The position numbers and the translations under genes were made by a program. Below, one piece after another: positions 1 through 7,532 of a DNA stretch of 18,026 bases. A model generated the notes under the pieces. That model saw only the letters and a list, made by a program, of their open reading frames with translations. It was not told the DNA's origin and ran no database searches. Within the stretch, counting starts at the first letter, position 1, and each line of letters begins with the position of its first letter. This DNA comes from Candidatus Bathyarchaeota archaeon. GTDB taxonomy: Archaea; Thermoproteota; Bathyarchaeia; Bathyarchaeales; Bathycorpusculaceae. Location of the stretch: contig DAOVIH010000016.1 of NCBI GenBank assembly GCA_030673805.1, positions 1 to 18,026 on the forward strand. The letters run 5' to 3'.

Positions 1-1
1 A

Positions 2-2251
2 GGCATAGTTCAAGGGGTCGGTTTCCGTCCTTTCATATATCGCTTAGCCGTGAAAAACGCTTTAACAGGATATGTTCGTAACAGAGGCGATGCGGGCGTA
101 GAAATTCTTGCCGAAGGTGCAGAAAAAAACATTGAAAGTTTCCTTCTTGCCTTAAAACAGAAAAAACCTGCCATAGCACAAATCCATAATGTTGTTACGA
201 TTCCTCTCTCGGCCAAAAGAGTCCATAAAATGTTCAAAATTCACAGAAGCTCTGAGGAAACCGAGTTTTCTGGTTCCATCATACCACCCGACCTGGCAAT
301 ATGCAATCATTGCCGCCAAGAACTGAGAAACCAAAGAGATCCCCGAAACGACTACTTCTTCATAACATGTACCAACTGTGGTCCCCGATTCACCCTAATA
401 AACCAGTTGCCCTACGACAGAGAAAACACAACCATGCAAACGTTTCCTATGTGTAGCTTTTGTAAGAAGGAATACCAAACGCCAATCAACAGAAGATTTC
501 ATGCTCAAACCATAGCTTGTCCAAAATGCGGACCCAGAGTCTATTTAGCCTCCCAAGACGGCGAGTTGATACAACATACGGATCCAGTTCGAGAAGCGGG
601 GCGATTAATCTCGGAAGGCCACATATTAGCAATAAAGGGCTATGGTGGCTTCCACATATCGACTTCTACAACCAAACAAAGACCATTGACAAAACTAAGA
701 AAAGCCAAACACAGAAAGCAAAAACCCTTCGCAGTAATGGCTAGAAGCGTAGACGCAACAAGAACCTTTGCCAAAGTAACCCTTAAAGAAGAAGAGTTGC
801 TTACTTCTTATACCCGCCCAATAGTCCTCCTAAATAAAAACAGTAACTTCCCCCTTTCCGAGCTGGTCGCTCCTAGTTTGCACAATATAGGCGTTATGTT
901 GCCCTACACGGGTCTTCACTACATGCTTTTTGACCAGACCAACGACACATCTTTTGTTATGACTAGTGCTAATCCACCTAACCAACCCATCGTGAAGAGT
1001 AACCAAGAAGCCTTGAAAAAGCTAGGCTCAATAGTTGACTACTTCCTTTTTCACAACCGGGCCATAGCCTACCGATGTGATGACTCAGTAGTTAGACTTC
1101 ACGGGAACCACCCATCATTCATACGGCGCTCAAGGGGCTACGTACCAGTACCCCTAATCTTGACAGAAAAAACAGAACGTTGTGTGGTCGCCCTCGGCGG
1201 AGAACTGAACAACACATCATGCGTTTTGCTCAATAACAAAGCCTTCATCTCCCAACACATAGGTGACGTAGAAAACCTTGAAACGAGGGCTTTCCTACTA
1301 GAAGCCACAAACCGTCTAGTTCGCCTAACAAACTGCCAACCAGACACCATAGTGTGTGATCTACATCCAAAATTCGTCACAACAAACCTCGCCCAAGAAC
1401 TAGCTGAAAGAAACAACTGGCGACTAGTCAGACTACAACACCATCACGCACATTCAGCAGCTTTGATGTTGGAGCATGACGTAGACGAAATCATCACCAT
1501 TGTCTGCGACGGATATGGATATGGCGTAGACGGCACAGCTTGGGGTGGCGAAATCTTCCTTTGCACTCGCCAATCGGCAGAGTTCAAACGAATAGCTCAT
1601 TTAGAAGAGCAACCTTTGCTCGGTGGAGACGTGGCTACCCGTTACCCAACCAGAATGGCAGCGGGCATACTTAACAAGAAACTGAACGTGGAAGACTGGT
1701 TAGCCCAGAATAGCCAGTATCTACCTCACGGTGTTACCGAAGCACAAGTGCTGCTTCAACAATTAAGAAAAGGTAACGGTGTTCCCAAAACCACAAGCTG
1801 CGGCAGGGTACTAGACGCTGTCTCAGCTGTTTTAGGTATATGCAACGAACGCACCTACGAGGGGGAACCTGCAATTAAACTTGAATCCATCGCCAAAACA
1901 GGGAAAAACACCTTAAAAATAGAACCAGTGATAAAGGGATCCATTTTAGATACCACCCATTTGCTCGTGGAAATCTTCAAGAACCGACATGAACAATCCA
2001 AAGCTGACTTAGCTTACGTCGCGCATGACTATTTAGCTAGAGGATTAGCTTCTATAGCTATCCAAAAAGCGCTGGAAAACAAGATTAAAACAATCGGGTT
2101 TTCTGGTGGTGTAGCTTCCAACGAGATACTATCCTCAACCATGCGGAAGATTGTGGGAGAAGTAGGGTTGAGGTTCTTAGTTCACAAAAAAATTCCGCCT
2201 GGTGATGGTTGTGTTTCTTTTGGCCAAGCAGTTGTAGGCGGATTTTTTTAG
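2..2251 (+). CDS. hypF: Carbamoyltransferase HypF, 5'-truncated by window edge
   Basis: HypF uses carbamoyl phosphate and ATP to make a carbamoyl group and transfers it to the C-terminal cysteine of HypE, the first step in making the CN ligands of [NiFe] hydrogenase. The frame is open from base 2 and begins with the acylphosphatase signature GIVQGVGFRPFIYRLA, so the GTG at 50 is internal; I estimate 10-15 residues are missing. After this domain come four CxxC pairs (from CNHC near base 303 to CPKC near 520) forming the two HypF zinc fingers. A YrdC-like carbamoyl-AMP domain follows, then a Kae1-like C-terminal domain with the metal-binding HHHAHSAALMLEH, CDGYGYGVDGTAWGGE and GFSGGVASNE. The 749 visible residues match the usual length. 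It is followed on the same strand by hypC and hypD, so it is probably cotranscribed. Confidence 0.97.
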   Translation, partial: GIVQGVGFRPFIYRLAVKNALTGYVRNRGDAGVEILAEGAEKNIESFLLALKQKKPAIAQIHNVVTIPLSAKRVHKMFKIHRSSEETEFSGSIIPPDLAICNHCRQELRNQRDPRNDYFFITCTNCGPRFTLINQLPYDRENTTMQTFPMCSFCKKEYQTPINRRFHAQTIACPKCGPRVYLASQDGELIQHTDPVREAGRLISEGHILAIKGYGGFHISTSTTKQRPLTKLRKAKHRKQKPFAVMARSVDATRTFAKVTLKEEELLTSYTRPIVLLNKNSNFPLSELVAPSLHNIGVMLPYTGLHYMLFDQTNDTSFVMTSANPPNQPIVKSNQEALKKLGSIVDYFLFHNRAIAYRCDDSVVRLHGNHPSFIRRSRGYVPVPLILTEKTERCVVALGGELNNTSCVLLNNKAFISQHIGDVENLETRAFLLEATNRLVRLTNCQPDTIVCDLHPKFVTTNLAQELAERNNWRLVRLQHHHAHSAALMLEHDVDEIITIVCDGYGYGVDGTAWGGEIFLCTRQSAEFKRIAHLEEQPLLGGDVATRYPTRMAAGILNKKLNVEDWLAQNSQYLPHGVTEAQVLLQQLRKGNGVPKTTSCGRVLDAVSAVLGICNERTYEGEPAIKLESIAKTGKNTLKIEPVIKGSILDTTHLLVEIFKNRHEQSKADLAYVAHDYLARGLASIAIQKALENKIKTIGFSGGVASNEILSSTMRKIVGEVGLRFLVHKKIPPGDGCVSFGQAVVGGFF

Positions 2252-2305
2252 TTCTAAACCATAACCGATTTATCACCCTTGCTACTCGAATCTAGCTGAT
2301 TCAGA

Positions 2306-2530
2306 ATGTGTCTAGCGATTCCAGCACGCATCATGGAAATTAAAAAAACCAAAGCTCAAGTAGATTTTGGTGAAGGAGTTCTAAGAGAAGTCGATGTGAC
2401 CCTTGTAGACCCCGAAGTGGGCGACTACGTTCTAGTACACGCAGGCTACGCAATCCAAAAAATGGATGAGAAGGAAGCCTTGGAAACCCTGAATTTATGG
2501 CGGGAAATCCTTTCGGCAGAAAAAAAATGA
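2306..2530 (+). CDS. hypC: Hydrogenase maturation chaperone HypC
   Basis: HypC is a small chaperone (74 residues, normal size) that binds HypD, carries the Fe(CN)2CO unit and delivers it to the hydrogenase large-subunit precursor. The diagnostic N-terminus MCLAIPARI is present; Cys2 is the essential iron-binding and partner-binding residue. The central part (VDFGEGVLREVDVTLV, then GDYVLVHAGYAIQKMDEKEA) is the usual beta-barrel plus C-terminal helix. It lies 54 bases after hypF and 20 before hypD. No Shine-Dalgarno motif is visible before the ATG. A TATA-like gatttatca near 2272 sits about 35 bases upstream, so a short-leader promoter is possible, but readthrough from hypF is equally likely. 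Confidence 0.97.
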   Translation: MCLAIPARIMEIKKTKAQVDFGEGVLREVDVTLVDPEVGDYVLVHAGYAIQKMDEKEALETLNLWREILSAEKK

Positions 2531-2550
2531 ACGACCAAAATTGAAAAAGT

Positions 2551-3639
2551 ATGAACCCAAAAAACATTTATCGAAACCCGGACTTAGCCAAACGCATAAC
2601 CCGGAAAATCCAAGATATAACCCCAAAGGACAAAACAATCAAGATCTGCCACGTCTGCGGTACCCACGAGTGGACAATAACCCATTATGGGATACGGAGC
2701 CTTCTGCCCAAAAACATTGATGTTATTGCAGGCCCCGGTTGTCCAGTCTGCATTGTGCCCGCCTCAGAGATCGACGAAGCCGTTGAGTTAGCAACAAGAG
2801 GAGTGACAATAACTTGTTTCGGTGATGTTCTCCGGGTTCCAGGTTCAAAATTGTCTCTCCTAAACGCCAAAGCCAAAGGCGCTGATGTAAGAATAGTATA
2901 CAGCGTAAACGACGCCCTTAAAATGGCGAAGAAAGAACCAAAAAAAGAGTTCGCCTTCTTCGCAGTAGGTTTCGAAACCACAGCACCCTCATCAGCAGTA
3001 GAAATCTCTCAGACGCCTCCAGACAACCTATGCTTCCTAATCTCCCATCGCGTAATTCCGCCTGCAATGGATTTACTCGCAAAAATAGAAGATTTGAGTT
3101 TAGACGCCTTCATTGCACCTGGGCATGTTAGCACAATCATCGGACTAAGACCCTATGAAGTTTTTCCGCAGAAATATGGACTCCCAACAGTTGTAGCAGG
3201 GTTTGAACCGTTAGACGTTCTGTTTGCAATTTACATGATTCTCAAACAACTATGTGAAAACAAGCCCCGCTTAGAAAACGAATACACCCGAGCTGTTCAC
3301 AGAGATGGCAATCCAAAAGCCAGGAAACTAATTAGCCAGGTATTCGAAGTCAAAGATGGAAAATGGAGGGGATTAGGTACAATTCCCTCTTCTAAGCTCA
3401 CACTGAAAAGGCAATACACAACATTTGATGCTAAACAAAAGTACGACATTGAAGTTGGAGAGGGAATTGACAACCAACCTGGATGCAAATGTCACCTGGT
3501 GGTCATAGGCAAAATCAAGCCTGATGAGTGTCCGCTATTCATGAAAACCTGCACTCCACATCATCCGGTGGGTGCCTGCATGGTCAGCAGGGAAGGAACC
3601 TGCAGCGTCTGGGCAAAAACCATCGTTAACACTCCCTGA
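2551..3639 (+). CDS. hypD: Hydrogenase maturation protein HypD
   Basis: HypD is the [4Fe-4S] scaffold on which, with HypC, the iron ion receives its CN and CO ligands. The 362 residues match the family. The active-site motifs are CHVCGTHE (residues 33-40) and GPGCPVC (61-67). The C-terminal cluster-binding region has GCKCHLVVIGKIKPDEC followed by CTPHHPVGACMVSREGTC. GFETTAPS and APGHVSTIIG are also typical. The ATG at 2551 lacks an obvious ribosome-binding site, but the predicted N-terminus has family-like length. The gene is 20 bases downstream of hypC, consistent with the HypC-HypD complex being made from one transcript. All expected cysteines appear intact, so the protein should be functional. 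Confidence 0.97.
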   Translation: MNPKNIYRNPDLAKRITRKIQDITPKDKTIKICHVCGTHEWTITHYGIRSLLPKNIDVIAGPGCPVCIVPASEIDEAVELATRGVTITCFGDVLRVPGSKLSLLNAKAKGADVRIVYSVNDALKMAKKEPKKEFAFFAVGFETTAPSSAVEISQTPPDNLCFLISHRVIPPAMDLLAKIEDLSLDAFIAPGHVSTIIGLRPYEVFPQKYGLPTVVAGFEPLDVLFAIYMILKQLCENKPRLENEYTRAVHRDGNPKARKLISQVFEVKDGKWRGLGTIPSSKLTLKRQYTTFDAKQKYDIEVGEGIDNQPGCKCHLVVIGKIKPDECPLFMKTCTPHHPVGACMVSREGTCSVWAKTIVNTP

Positions 3640-3698
3640 TAAAAAGAATCCTCTTTAAGATGTTAGTGCAAGGTTCTTTGGAAAATAAAACCTGACAA

Positions 3699-3708
3699 GA
3701 TTTAAAGG
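3699..3708 (+). promoter_or_regulatory. Candidate TATA-like box for the zinc-ribbon gene
   Basis: The sequence gatttaaagg lies about 40 bases before the ATG at 3745. A start site about 25 bases downstream of the box would give a leader of roughly 15-20 bases, typical for archaea. This rests on spacing and composition only. Confidence 0.35.
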
Positions 3709-3744
3709 CCGAAACATCAAATATCAGTACAAAAGTGTCATAGA

Positions 3745-3954
3745 ATGAAAAGTAGATCTCATAAACCTTACAAAGGCGAATGTCTCACCTGCAAATCCCC
3801 TCTAGAACTGTACGAGGTTGACTTCGAGCGGGGCAATCGAATTATGCAATGCACTCACTGTGGGCTATACCATTTCTACAAGAAGGATTTCTTCGGTAAT
3901 TGGAAACTTGTCAAGGCAGGCCAATCCCCTAACAATAGCAACCAGCCTAAATGA
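3745..3954 (+). CDS. Small zinc-ribbon protein, function unknown
   Basis: This 69-residue protein has two CxxC knuckles, CLTC near residue 14 and CTHC near residue 36, spaced as in a single zinc ribbon. Aromatic and basic residues follow (GLYHFYKKDFFGNWKLV). I do not recognise a named family. Such small archaeal ribbons often bind nucleic acid or a protein partner, but no function can be read from the sequence. It lies 105 bases after hypD on the same strand with its own TATA-like box, and it converges with hypE. That placement may hint at a link to metal-cofactor maturation, or be chance. An alternative overlapping frame (3818-4027) lacks any motif and is judged to be a shadow. Confidence 0.7.
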   Translation: MKSRSHKPYKGECLTCKSPLELYEVDFERGNRIMQCTHCGLYHFYKKDFFGNWKLVKAGQSPNNSNQPK

Positions 3955-4063
3955 CGCGATAGCCGTTTTGGGACAAAACTCCCCTCTGAACTTTAGCACT
4001 TTTAAAATCTGCGCTTCGTGTCTTTGAGGAGAAAATGTTTTCGTGGTTCTGCACGGTTTTTGT

Positions 4064-5128
4064 CTAGCAGATCCTGGGAATGGGATCTCCTATGGGTCTA
4101 GCAATAATCTTTTTGCCTCCTACAACTGTTTGCATAGCGACACCTTTGAACTCATTTGTTACCTGACCTATGATTTCAGCGTTTTCTCCTGCACTTGTCC
4201 CTTTTAGTAGCTCTAAAACTTGTTCTGCTTTCGCTTCAACAACGCCTAATACGATTTTTCCTTCATTTCCTACTTCGAGCGGGTCTAGCCCTAACATTTC
4301 ACACGCTGTTTGCACGTCTTTTCTTATCGGAACTTTGTCTTCTTGAATTAGAATGCCTTTTCCGGATTTTTCGCTGAACTCGTTTAAAGCATCTGCAAGT
4401 CCGCCTCGTGTGGGGTCCTTCATAGCTACAACTCCTCCTATCTCATCGAGTAAACGTCGAATTAGGACGTTTAGGGGTTTAACATCAGACTCTATCCCGC
4501 TGCCAAACTTGAGCCCTTCTTGAGCTGACAAAACTGCTAAACCGTGGTCACCTAATGTTCCAGAAACGATAATCTTGTCTCCCACTCCGAGATTAGAATC
4601 GAGAATCCACCGGGCATTAAAATCGTTTCTAAATTCCTTAATAACTGTAAGGTTCTTTTCAGTAGCAGTGGTTCTTCTTCCAATTCCAGAAATTGTTATT
4701 ACGCAACCCCCCAAAACACCTTTCTCAACAACTTTGGTGTCTCCTGTAACTATGCTTACAGATGCTTCACTGCATGTCTTGTTCATGCTTGCCAATATTC
4801 TTTCAAAATCAACTAAAGACAACCCTTCTTCCAAAACTAGACCACATGCTAACGCGTATGGTTCAGCACCAATAACAGCAATGTCATTAACTGTCCCAGA
4901 AACAGCCAGACGGCCAATGTCTCCTCCGGGAAAGAATATGGGTTTAACGGCATGCGTATCACTCTTGAAAACGACATCGCCAACAACTGCCGCGTCATCC
5001 AAGGCTTCCAAGGGAACCTCTACATTGGCACCTCCAAAATACTTCAAGATGTAGTTCTCAACCAAGCTATGCATAACTTGACCGCCCGCTCCGTGCAACA
5101 TTGTGATGTGCTCTTCTGTGTCCTTCAT
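4064..5128 (-). CDS. hypE: Hydrogenase maturation protein HypE (carbamoyl dehydratase)
   Basis: HypE accepts the carbamoyl group from HypF on its C-terminal cysteine and dehydrates it with ATP to an S-cyanate, the source of the CN ligands. The protein ends in the diagnostic PRIC, so the acceptor cysteine is intact. Its PurM/AIR-synthase fold is shown by LHGAGGQVMHSLV at the N-terminus, LDDAAVVGD, GGDIGRLAVSGTVNDIAVIG, VTGDTKVV, DPTRGGLADALNEF and GNEGKIVLGV. I choose the ATG at 5128 (354 residues) because GAGGAGGG lies 10 bases before it; a TTG at 5149 is in frame but would overlap that ribosome-binding site. The gene points away from the ribosomal operon and towards the zinc-ribbon gene, and is on the opposite strand to hypFCD, so it has its own promoter. 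Confidence 0.97.
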   Translation of the reverse strand: MKDTEEHITMLHGAGGQVMHSLVENYILKYFGGANVEVPLEALDDAAVVGDVVFKSDTHAVKPIFFPGGDIGRLAVSGTVNDIAVIGAEPYALACGLVLEEGLSLVDFERILASMNKTCSEASVSIVTGDTKVVEKGVLGGCVITISGIGRRTTATEKNLTVIKEFRNDFNARWILDSNLGVGDKIIVSGTLGDHGLAVLSAQEGLKFGSGIESDVKPLNVLIRRLLDEIGGVVAMKDPTRGGLADALNEFSEKSGKGILIQEDKVPIRKDVQTACEMLGLDPLEVGNEGKIVLGVVEAKAEQVLELLKGTSAGENAEIIGQVTNEFKGVAMQTVVGGKKIIARPIGDPIPRIC

Positions 5129-5172
5129 TTTGTACAACCCTCCTCTCAAACTTTAATAGATAACGAAAAAGG

Positions 5173-5183
5173 TTAAACTTAAA
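5173..5183 (-). promoter_or_regulatory. Candidate hypE promoter (TATA-like box)
   Basis: Read on the minus strand this is TTTAAGTTTAA, about 50 bases before the hypE ATG. Initiation about 25 bases downstream would leave a leader of around 25 bases that still carries the GAGGAGGG ribosome-binding site. The geometry fits archaeal TBP/TFB promoters, but it is unconfirmed. Confidence 0.45.
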
Positions 5184-5461
5184 CACATCGAAACGGGCGG
5201 TTCCAAAATAACATCTGTTTCTTTTTGTCATGCTGAGTTTTTTTTGAGTCGGCCAAACGTAGACTTACAATTAGAAAAGCTGGAATTACAGCCTTGAGAT
5301 TTGTTCTGATTGTCGAACTTTACTTGTAGCCAATCCTGGAACAGGAAGTGGGTTTCCAACGAAACTCTTCTTGAAAAAACCGTGTCAAAAACTCTTTGCA
5401 GCGTCCTTTTTGACCATTGAATAGCCGATATTTCTTCTGTTTATTTGGGAGGAAAAGCCAA

Positions 5462-5503
5462 ATGCACCATGGAAAGCCATATAAACTGCCATTACGCTGT
5501 TGA
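5462..5503 (+). other. Putative 13-codon upstream ORF before L22
   Basis: GGGAGGA at 5447-5453 is followed, 8 bases later, by an ATG opening the reading frame MHHGKPYKLPLRC and a TGA at 5501-5503. The spacing is ideal for translation, and it ends 24 bases before the L22 start. It might be a leader peptide of the ribosomal operon. However, the best TATA-like box for L22 lies inside it, so it would be translated only from a longer transcript. It could be chance. Confidence 0.3.
5478..5485 (+). promoter_or_regulatory. Candidate TATA-like box of the ribosomal operon
   Basis: The sequence catataaa lies about 45 bases before the L22 GTG start. Initiation 22-27 bases downstream would give a leader of about 20 bases containing the GGAG ribosome-binding site at 5515-5518. 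It is the most TATA-like element near the start of a long gene series. It is inferred from composition and spacing only. Confidence 0.45.
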
Positions 5504-5527
5504 ATTGCCCAATTGGAGAAATGCCAA

Positions 5528-6019
5528 GTGCCTAAATGGGGATACTCCATAACCGAAGAAGAATTGGATCCTGAAAAGACAGCTAAAGCGAGCGGTCGAG
5601 AAGTTAGGGTATCCCATAAAGCCGCTAGAGAAGTCTGCAAGGCAATCAAAGGTATGATGCTTGATCAAGCTAAGCAGTACTTGAAGGATGTTATAGATAA
5701 GAAGAAAGCTGTTCCGTTCAGAAGATACAAAAAGAAAGTGGGACACCGCCGTGGGCTAGAAAAAGGTTTTTTTGCTGGAAGGTATCCGGTGAAAACGTCA
5801 CAAAAAGTCCTAATTGTTATCGAAAATGCAGAAGCGAATGCTGAAAACAAGGATTTGGACGCAGAAAGATTGCGAATTATCCATGCGGCTGCTTATCCAG
5901 GAATGAAAATAAAGCGTTATACTCCAAGAGCTCACGGAAGGGCTTCACCGAAATTTCAAACCTTAACTCACATCGAGATTGTGTTGGGAGAGAAACCCGG
6001 ATCGGGAGACGAATTCTGA
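5528..6019 (+). CDS. rpl22: Large ribosomal subunit protein uL22
   Basis: uL22 binds 23S rRNA domains and lines the peptide exit tunnel. The start of the product, VPKWGYSI, matches the archaeal KWGYS N-terminus, and DPEKTAKASGREVRVSHKAAREVCKAIKGM is typical (quoted in parts: DPEKTAKASGREVRVSH then KAAREVC). The C-terminal GRASP segment, read here as RAHGRASPKFQTLTHIEIVL, forms the rRNA-facing end. I select GTG at 5528 (163 residues) because GGAG lies 9 bases upstream; an in-frame TTG at 5513 would add MEKCQ and overlap that ribosome-binding site. This is the first gene of the visible ribosomal operon, and its TGA overlaps the S3 ATG by one base. The usual upstream partner S19 is missing. Confidence 0.95.
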   Translation: MPKWGYSITEEELDPEKTAKASGREVRVSHKAAREVCKAIKGMMLDQAKQYLKDVIDKKKAVPFRRYKKKVGHRRGLEKGFFAGRYPVKTSQKVLIVIENAEANAENKDLDAERLRIIHAAAYPGMKIKRYTPRAHGRASPKFQTLTHIEIVLGEKPGSGDEF

Positions 6020-6690
6020 TGTCGATTGTTAAACGATTCATCACAGAATCACTCAAAAAGGCGGAAATCGAAGAGTTCTTGGAAAAGAAACTTGAACGTG
6101 CTGGGTATGGTGGAGTTGATATTTCAAAGACTCCTTTGGGAACCCATGTAGTGGTCTACGCGATGCGTCCCGGAATCGTTATAGGTCGAGGGGGCGGGAC
6201 AATAAAAGATCTTGCTCGTGTTTTGGAAGAGAAATTTAATGTTTCAAATCCTCAGATTTCTGTTTCAGAGATTGAAGTTCCAGAGCTTAATGCTCACGTA
6301 GTTGGATCTCGTATTGCCTCAGCTCTGCAGAGAGGTATCCATTTTCGCCGTGCCGGATTTTGGGCTTTAAACCAGGTCATGGACGCTGGAGCCTTGGGTG
6401 TAGAAATAACAATAAGCGGGAAACTTAGAACACAACGAGCGAGATTCGAGAAGTTTAGAGCAGGCTATTTTCCACGTTGTGGTGAACCAGCATTGAAGTA
6501 TACGCGGAAAGCCGAGATTCACGTTCAACTAAAACCTGGCATTTTGGGTGTAAGAGTCAAAATAATGCCTCCAGATGCCATTTTCCCAGATAGAATCCAA
6601 ATTGTAGATGTGCCTAAACCGGATGAGGAAACAGAAGCGTTGCCAGAACAAAAAACTGAGGTGAATACGCCAAAGGAGGCAAGTCAATAG
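6019..6690 (+). CDS. rps3: Small ribosomal subunit protein uS3
   Basis: uS3 sits at the mRNA entry channel of the 30S head. The 223-residue product has a type-2 KH domain in its first 100 residues with the GXXG loop IGRGGG (residues 55-60). The C-terminal S3 domain follows (GALGVEITISGKLRTQRARF, then FPRCGEPALKYT and GVRVKIMPPDAIFPD). The tail after residue 190 is acidic and proline-rich, as is common in archaea. Its ATG overlaps the L22 stop codon (TGATG), which suggests translational coupling. The stop is directly followed by the L29 ATG. Confidence 0.97.
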   Translation: MSIVKRFITESLKKAEIEEFLEKKLERAGYGGVDISKTPLGTHVVVYAMRPGIVIGRGGGTIKDLARVLEEKFNVSNPQISVSEIEVPELNAHVVGSRIASALQRGIHFRRAGFWALNQVMDAGALGVEITISGKLRTQRARFEKFRAGYFPRCGEPALKYTRKAEIHVQLKPGILGVRVKIMPPDAIFPDRIQIVDVPKPDEETEALPEQKTEVNTPKEASQ

Positions 6691-6936
6691 ATGCCTATAC
6701 TGCGAATAAGAGAAATCAACAATATGTCTTCTCAAGAACGCACAAAAAAACTGGTTGAATTTAAGACTGAGCTGTCTAGGTTAAAAACTTTGGTTAGAGC
6801 CGGTGGAGCAGTGGAGAATTCAGCCAGAATACGAAATTTGCGCAAGACAATCGCTCAAATATTAACAATTGAAAACGAACATAAACTAGGGCTAAAAGAA
6901 GTGGCTACCCAGAAAGTGTCGGAGAAGAAGAAATGA
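6691..6936 (+). CDS. rpl29: Large ribosomal subunit protein uL29
   Basis: uL29 is a two-helix protein near the tunnel exit and part of the docking site for SRP and other factors. The product (81 residues) shows the expected pattern: LRIREINNMSSQERTKKLVE, a Leu/Lys-rich helix, then RIRNLRKTIAQILTI. A strong AAGGAGG at 6673-6679 lies inside the end of S3, 11 bases before the ATG. The gene starts immediately after the S3 stop and overlaps the next gene by four bases (ATGA). No SUI1/eIF1 gene lies between it and the RNase P protein, unlike the order in several euryarchaeota. Confidence 0.94.
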   Translation: MPILRIREINNMSSQERTKKLVEFKTELSRLKTLVRAGGAVENSARIRNLRKTIAQILTIENEHKLGLKEVATQKVSEKKK

Positions 6937-7214
6937 AGATAACTCCAGCCGTCATACGCCACGAATTCATTGGAAGTGAAGGAAAAGTCACTAGAAGCCG
7001 GCATGCAGACTACGTTGGACTTGCGGGTGAAGTGATCGATGAAACAAAAAAAGTCTTCACCCTTTTGCATAACGGAAAGCCCAAGAAGATAATCAAAGAA
7101 TCAGTCGTCTTCAACTTCAGATTTCAGGATGGAACGACAGTTGAAATTGATGGTAAGCTTCTTGTGGGCAGACCTGAAGATCGCCTCAAGAAAACCATCA
7201 GGAGGTTATGGTAA
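6933..7214 (+). CDS. rnp1: RNase P protein component 1 (Rpp29/Pop4 homologue)
   Basis: This is a protein subunit of archaeal RNase P, which removes 5' leaders from pre-tRNA; Rpp29 pairs with Rpp21 and binds the specificity domain of the RNA. The 93 residues carry the Sm-like barrel typical of the family: RHEFIGSEGKVTRSRHADYV, GLAGEVIDETKKVFTLL, then FNFRFQDGTTVEIDGKLLVG and RPEDRLKK. Placement between L29 and S17 is the standard archaeal order, which supports the call. Its ATG overlaps the L29 stop by four bases, and its stop overlaps the S17 start by one base, so the three are probably translationally coupled. Confidence 0.94.
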   Translation: MKITPAVIRHEFIGSEGKVTRSRHADYVGLAGEVIDETKKVFTLLHNGKPKKIIKESVVFNFRFQDGTTVEIDGKLLVGRPEDRLKKTIRRLW

Positions 7215-7531
7215 TGTCTTTGAATTTTAAGAAACCCAAAAAAATTTGTGATGACCGGAACTGTCCGTTCCATGGCGAACTCTCGGTGAGAGGCCGAGTT
7301 TTTGACGGCGTTGTAGTTAGCTCAAAGATGGACAAGACGGTTGTAGTGAAGAGAGAATATCTCCATTTTGATCCTAAATTTGTAAGGTATGCCCGAGGTC
7401 GTGGTCACATTCCCTCTCATAACCCACCGTGTATAGGCGCAAAAGAAGGCGAACCCGTAAAAATCGCCGAGTGTCGCCCAATTAGCAAGACTGTGTCATT
7501 CGTGGTTGTAGAAAAACTGAGGAAGAAGTGA
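7214..7531 (+). CDS. rps17: Small ribosomal subunit protein uS17
   Basis: uS17 is a primary 16S rRNA-binding protein with an OB fold. The product has the archaeal cysteine-containing N-terminal motif CDDRNCPFHGELSVRGRVF, followed by KMDKTVVVKREYLHFDPKF, and ends with IAECRPISKTVSFVVVEKL. I choose the ATG at 7214 (105 residues), which overlaps the RNase P protein stop in TAATG, because GGAGG at 7201-7205 lies 8 bases before it. The ATG at 7208 is only 2 bases from that site. All the core rRNA-binding motifs are present and the length is normal for archaea. Confidence 0.96.
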   Translation: MSLNFKKPKKICDDRNCPFHGELSVRGRVFDGVVVSSKMDKTVVVKREYLHFDPKFVRYARGRGHIPSHNPPCIGAKEGEPVKIAECRPISKTVSFVVVEKLRKK

Positions 7532-7532
7532 A

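Larger units (their letters stand above)
5129..5527. other. Divergent intergenic region between hypE and the ribosomal operon
   Basis: This stretch of about 400 bases separates two divergent units. I see TATA-like boxes for hypE (near 5178) and for L22 (near 5481), a T8 run at about 5231-5238 with no visible stem, and a mini-ORF at 5462-5503. I see no remnant of S19, the usual neighbour of L22, and no tRNA or other RNA gene. The open frames crossing it on the minus strand show no family motifs and look like shadows. Confidence 0.6.

Noticed and set aside
50..52. GTG as the start of hypF
   Set aside because: The frame is open upstream and encodes the acylphosphatase signature GIVQGVGFRPF, so the gene begins before the window.
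4575..5054. A 159-codon plus-strand open frame inside hypE
   Set aside because: It lies opposite a gene with every HypE motif, has no domain signature and is rich in Ser, Thr and Pro; it is an antisense shadow.
5231..5238. T8 run as a terminator in the hypE-L22 gap
   Set aside because: No plus-strand gene ends just before it and I see no stem, so there is nothing for it to terminate.
5320..5746. Two overlapping minus-strand frames across the start of L22
   Set aside because: No family motif is present, and they overlap the conserved L22 coding region; composition reflects the reverse complement of L22.
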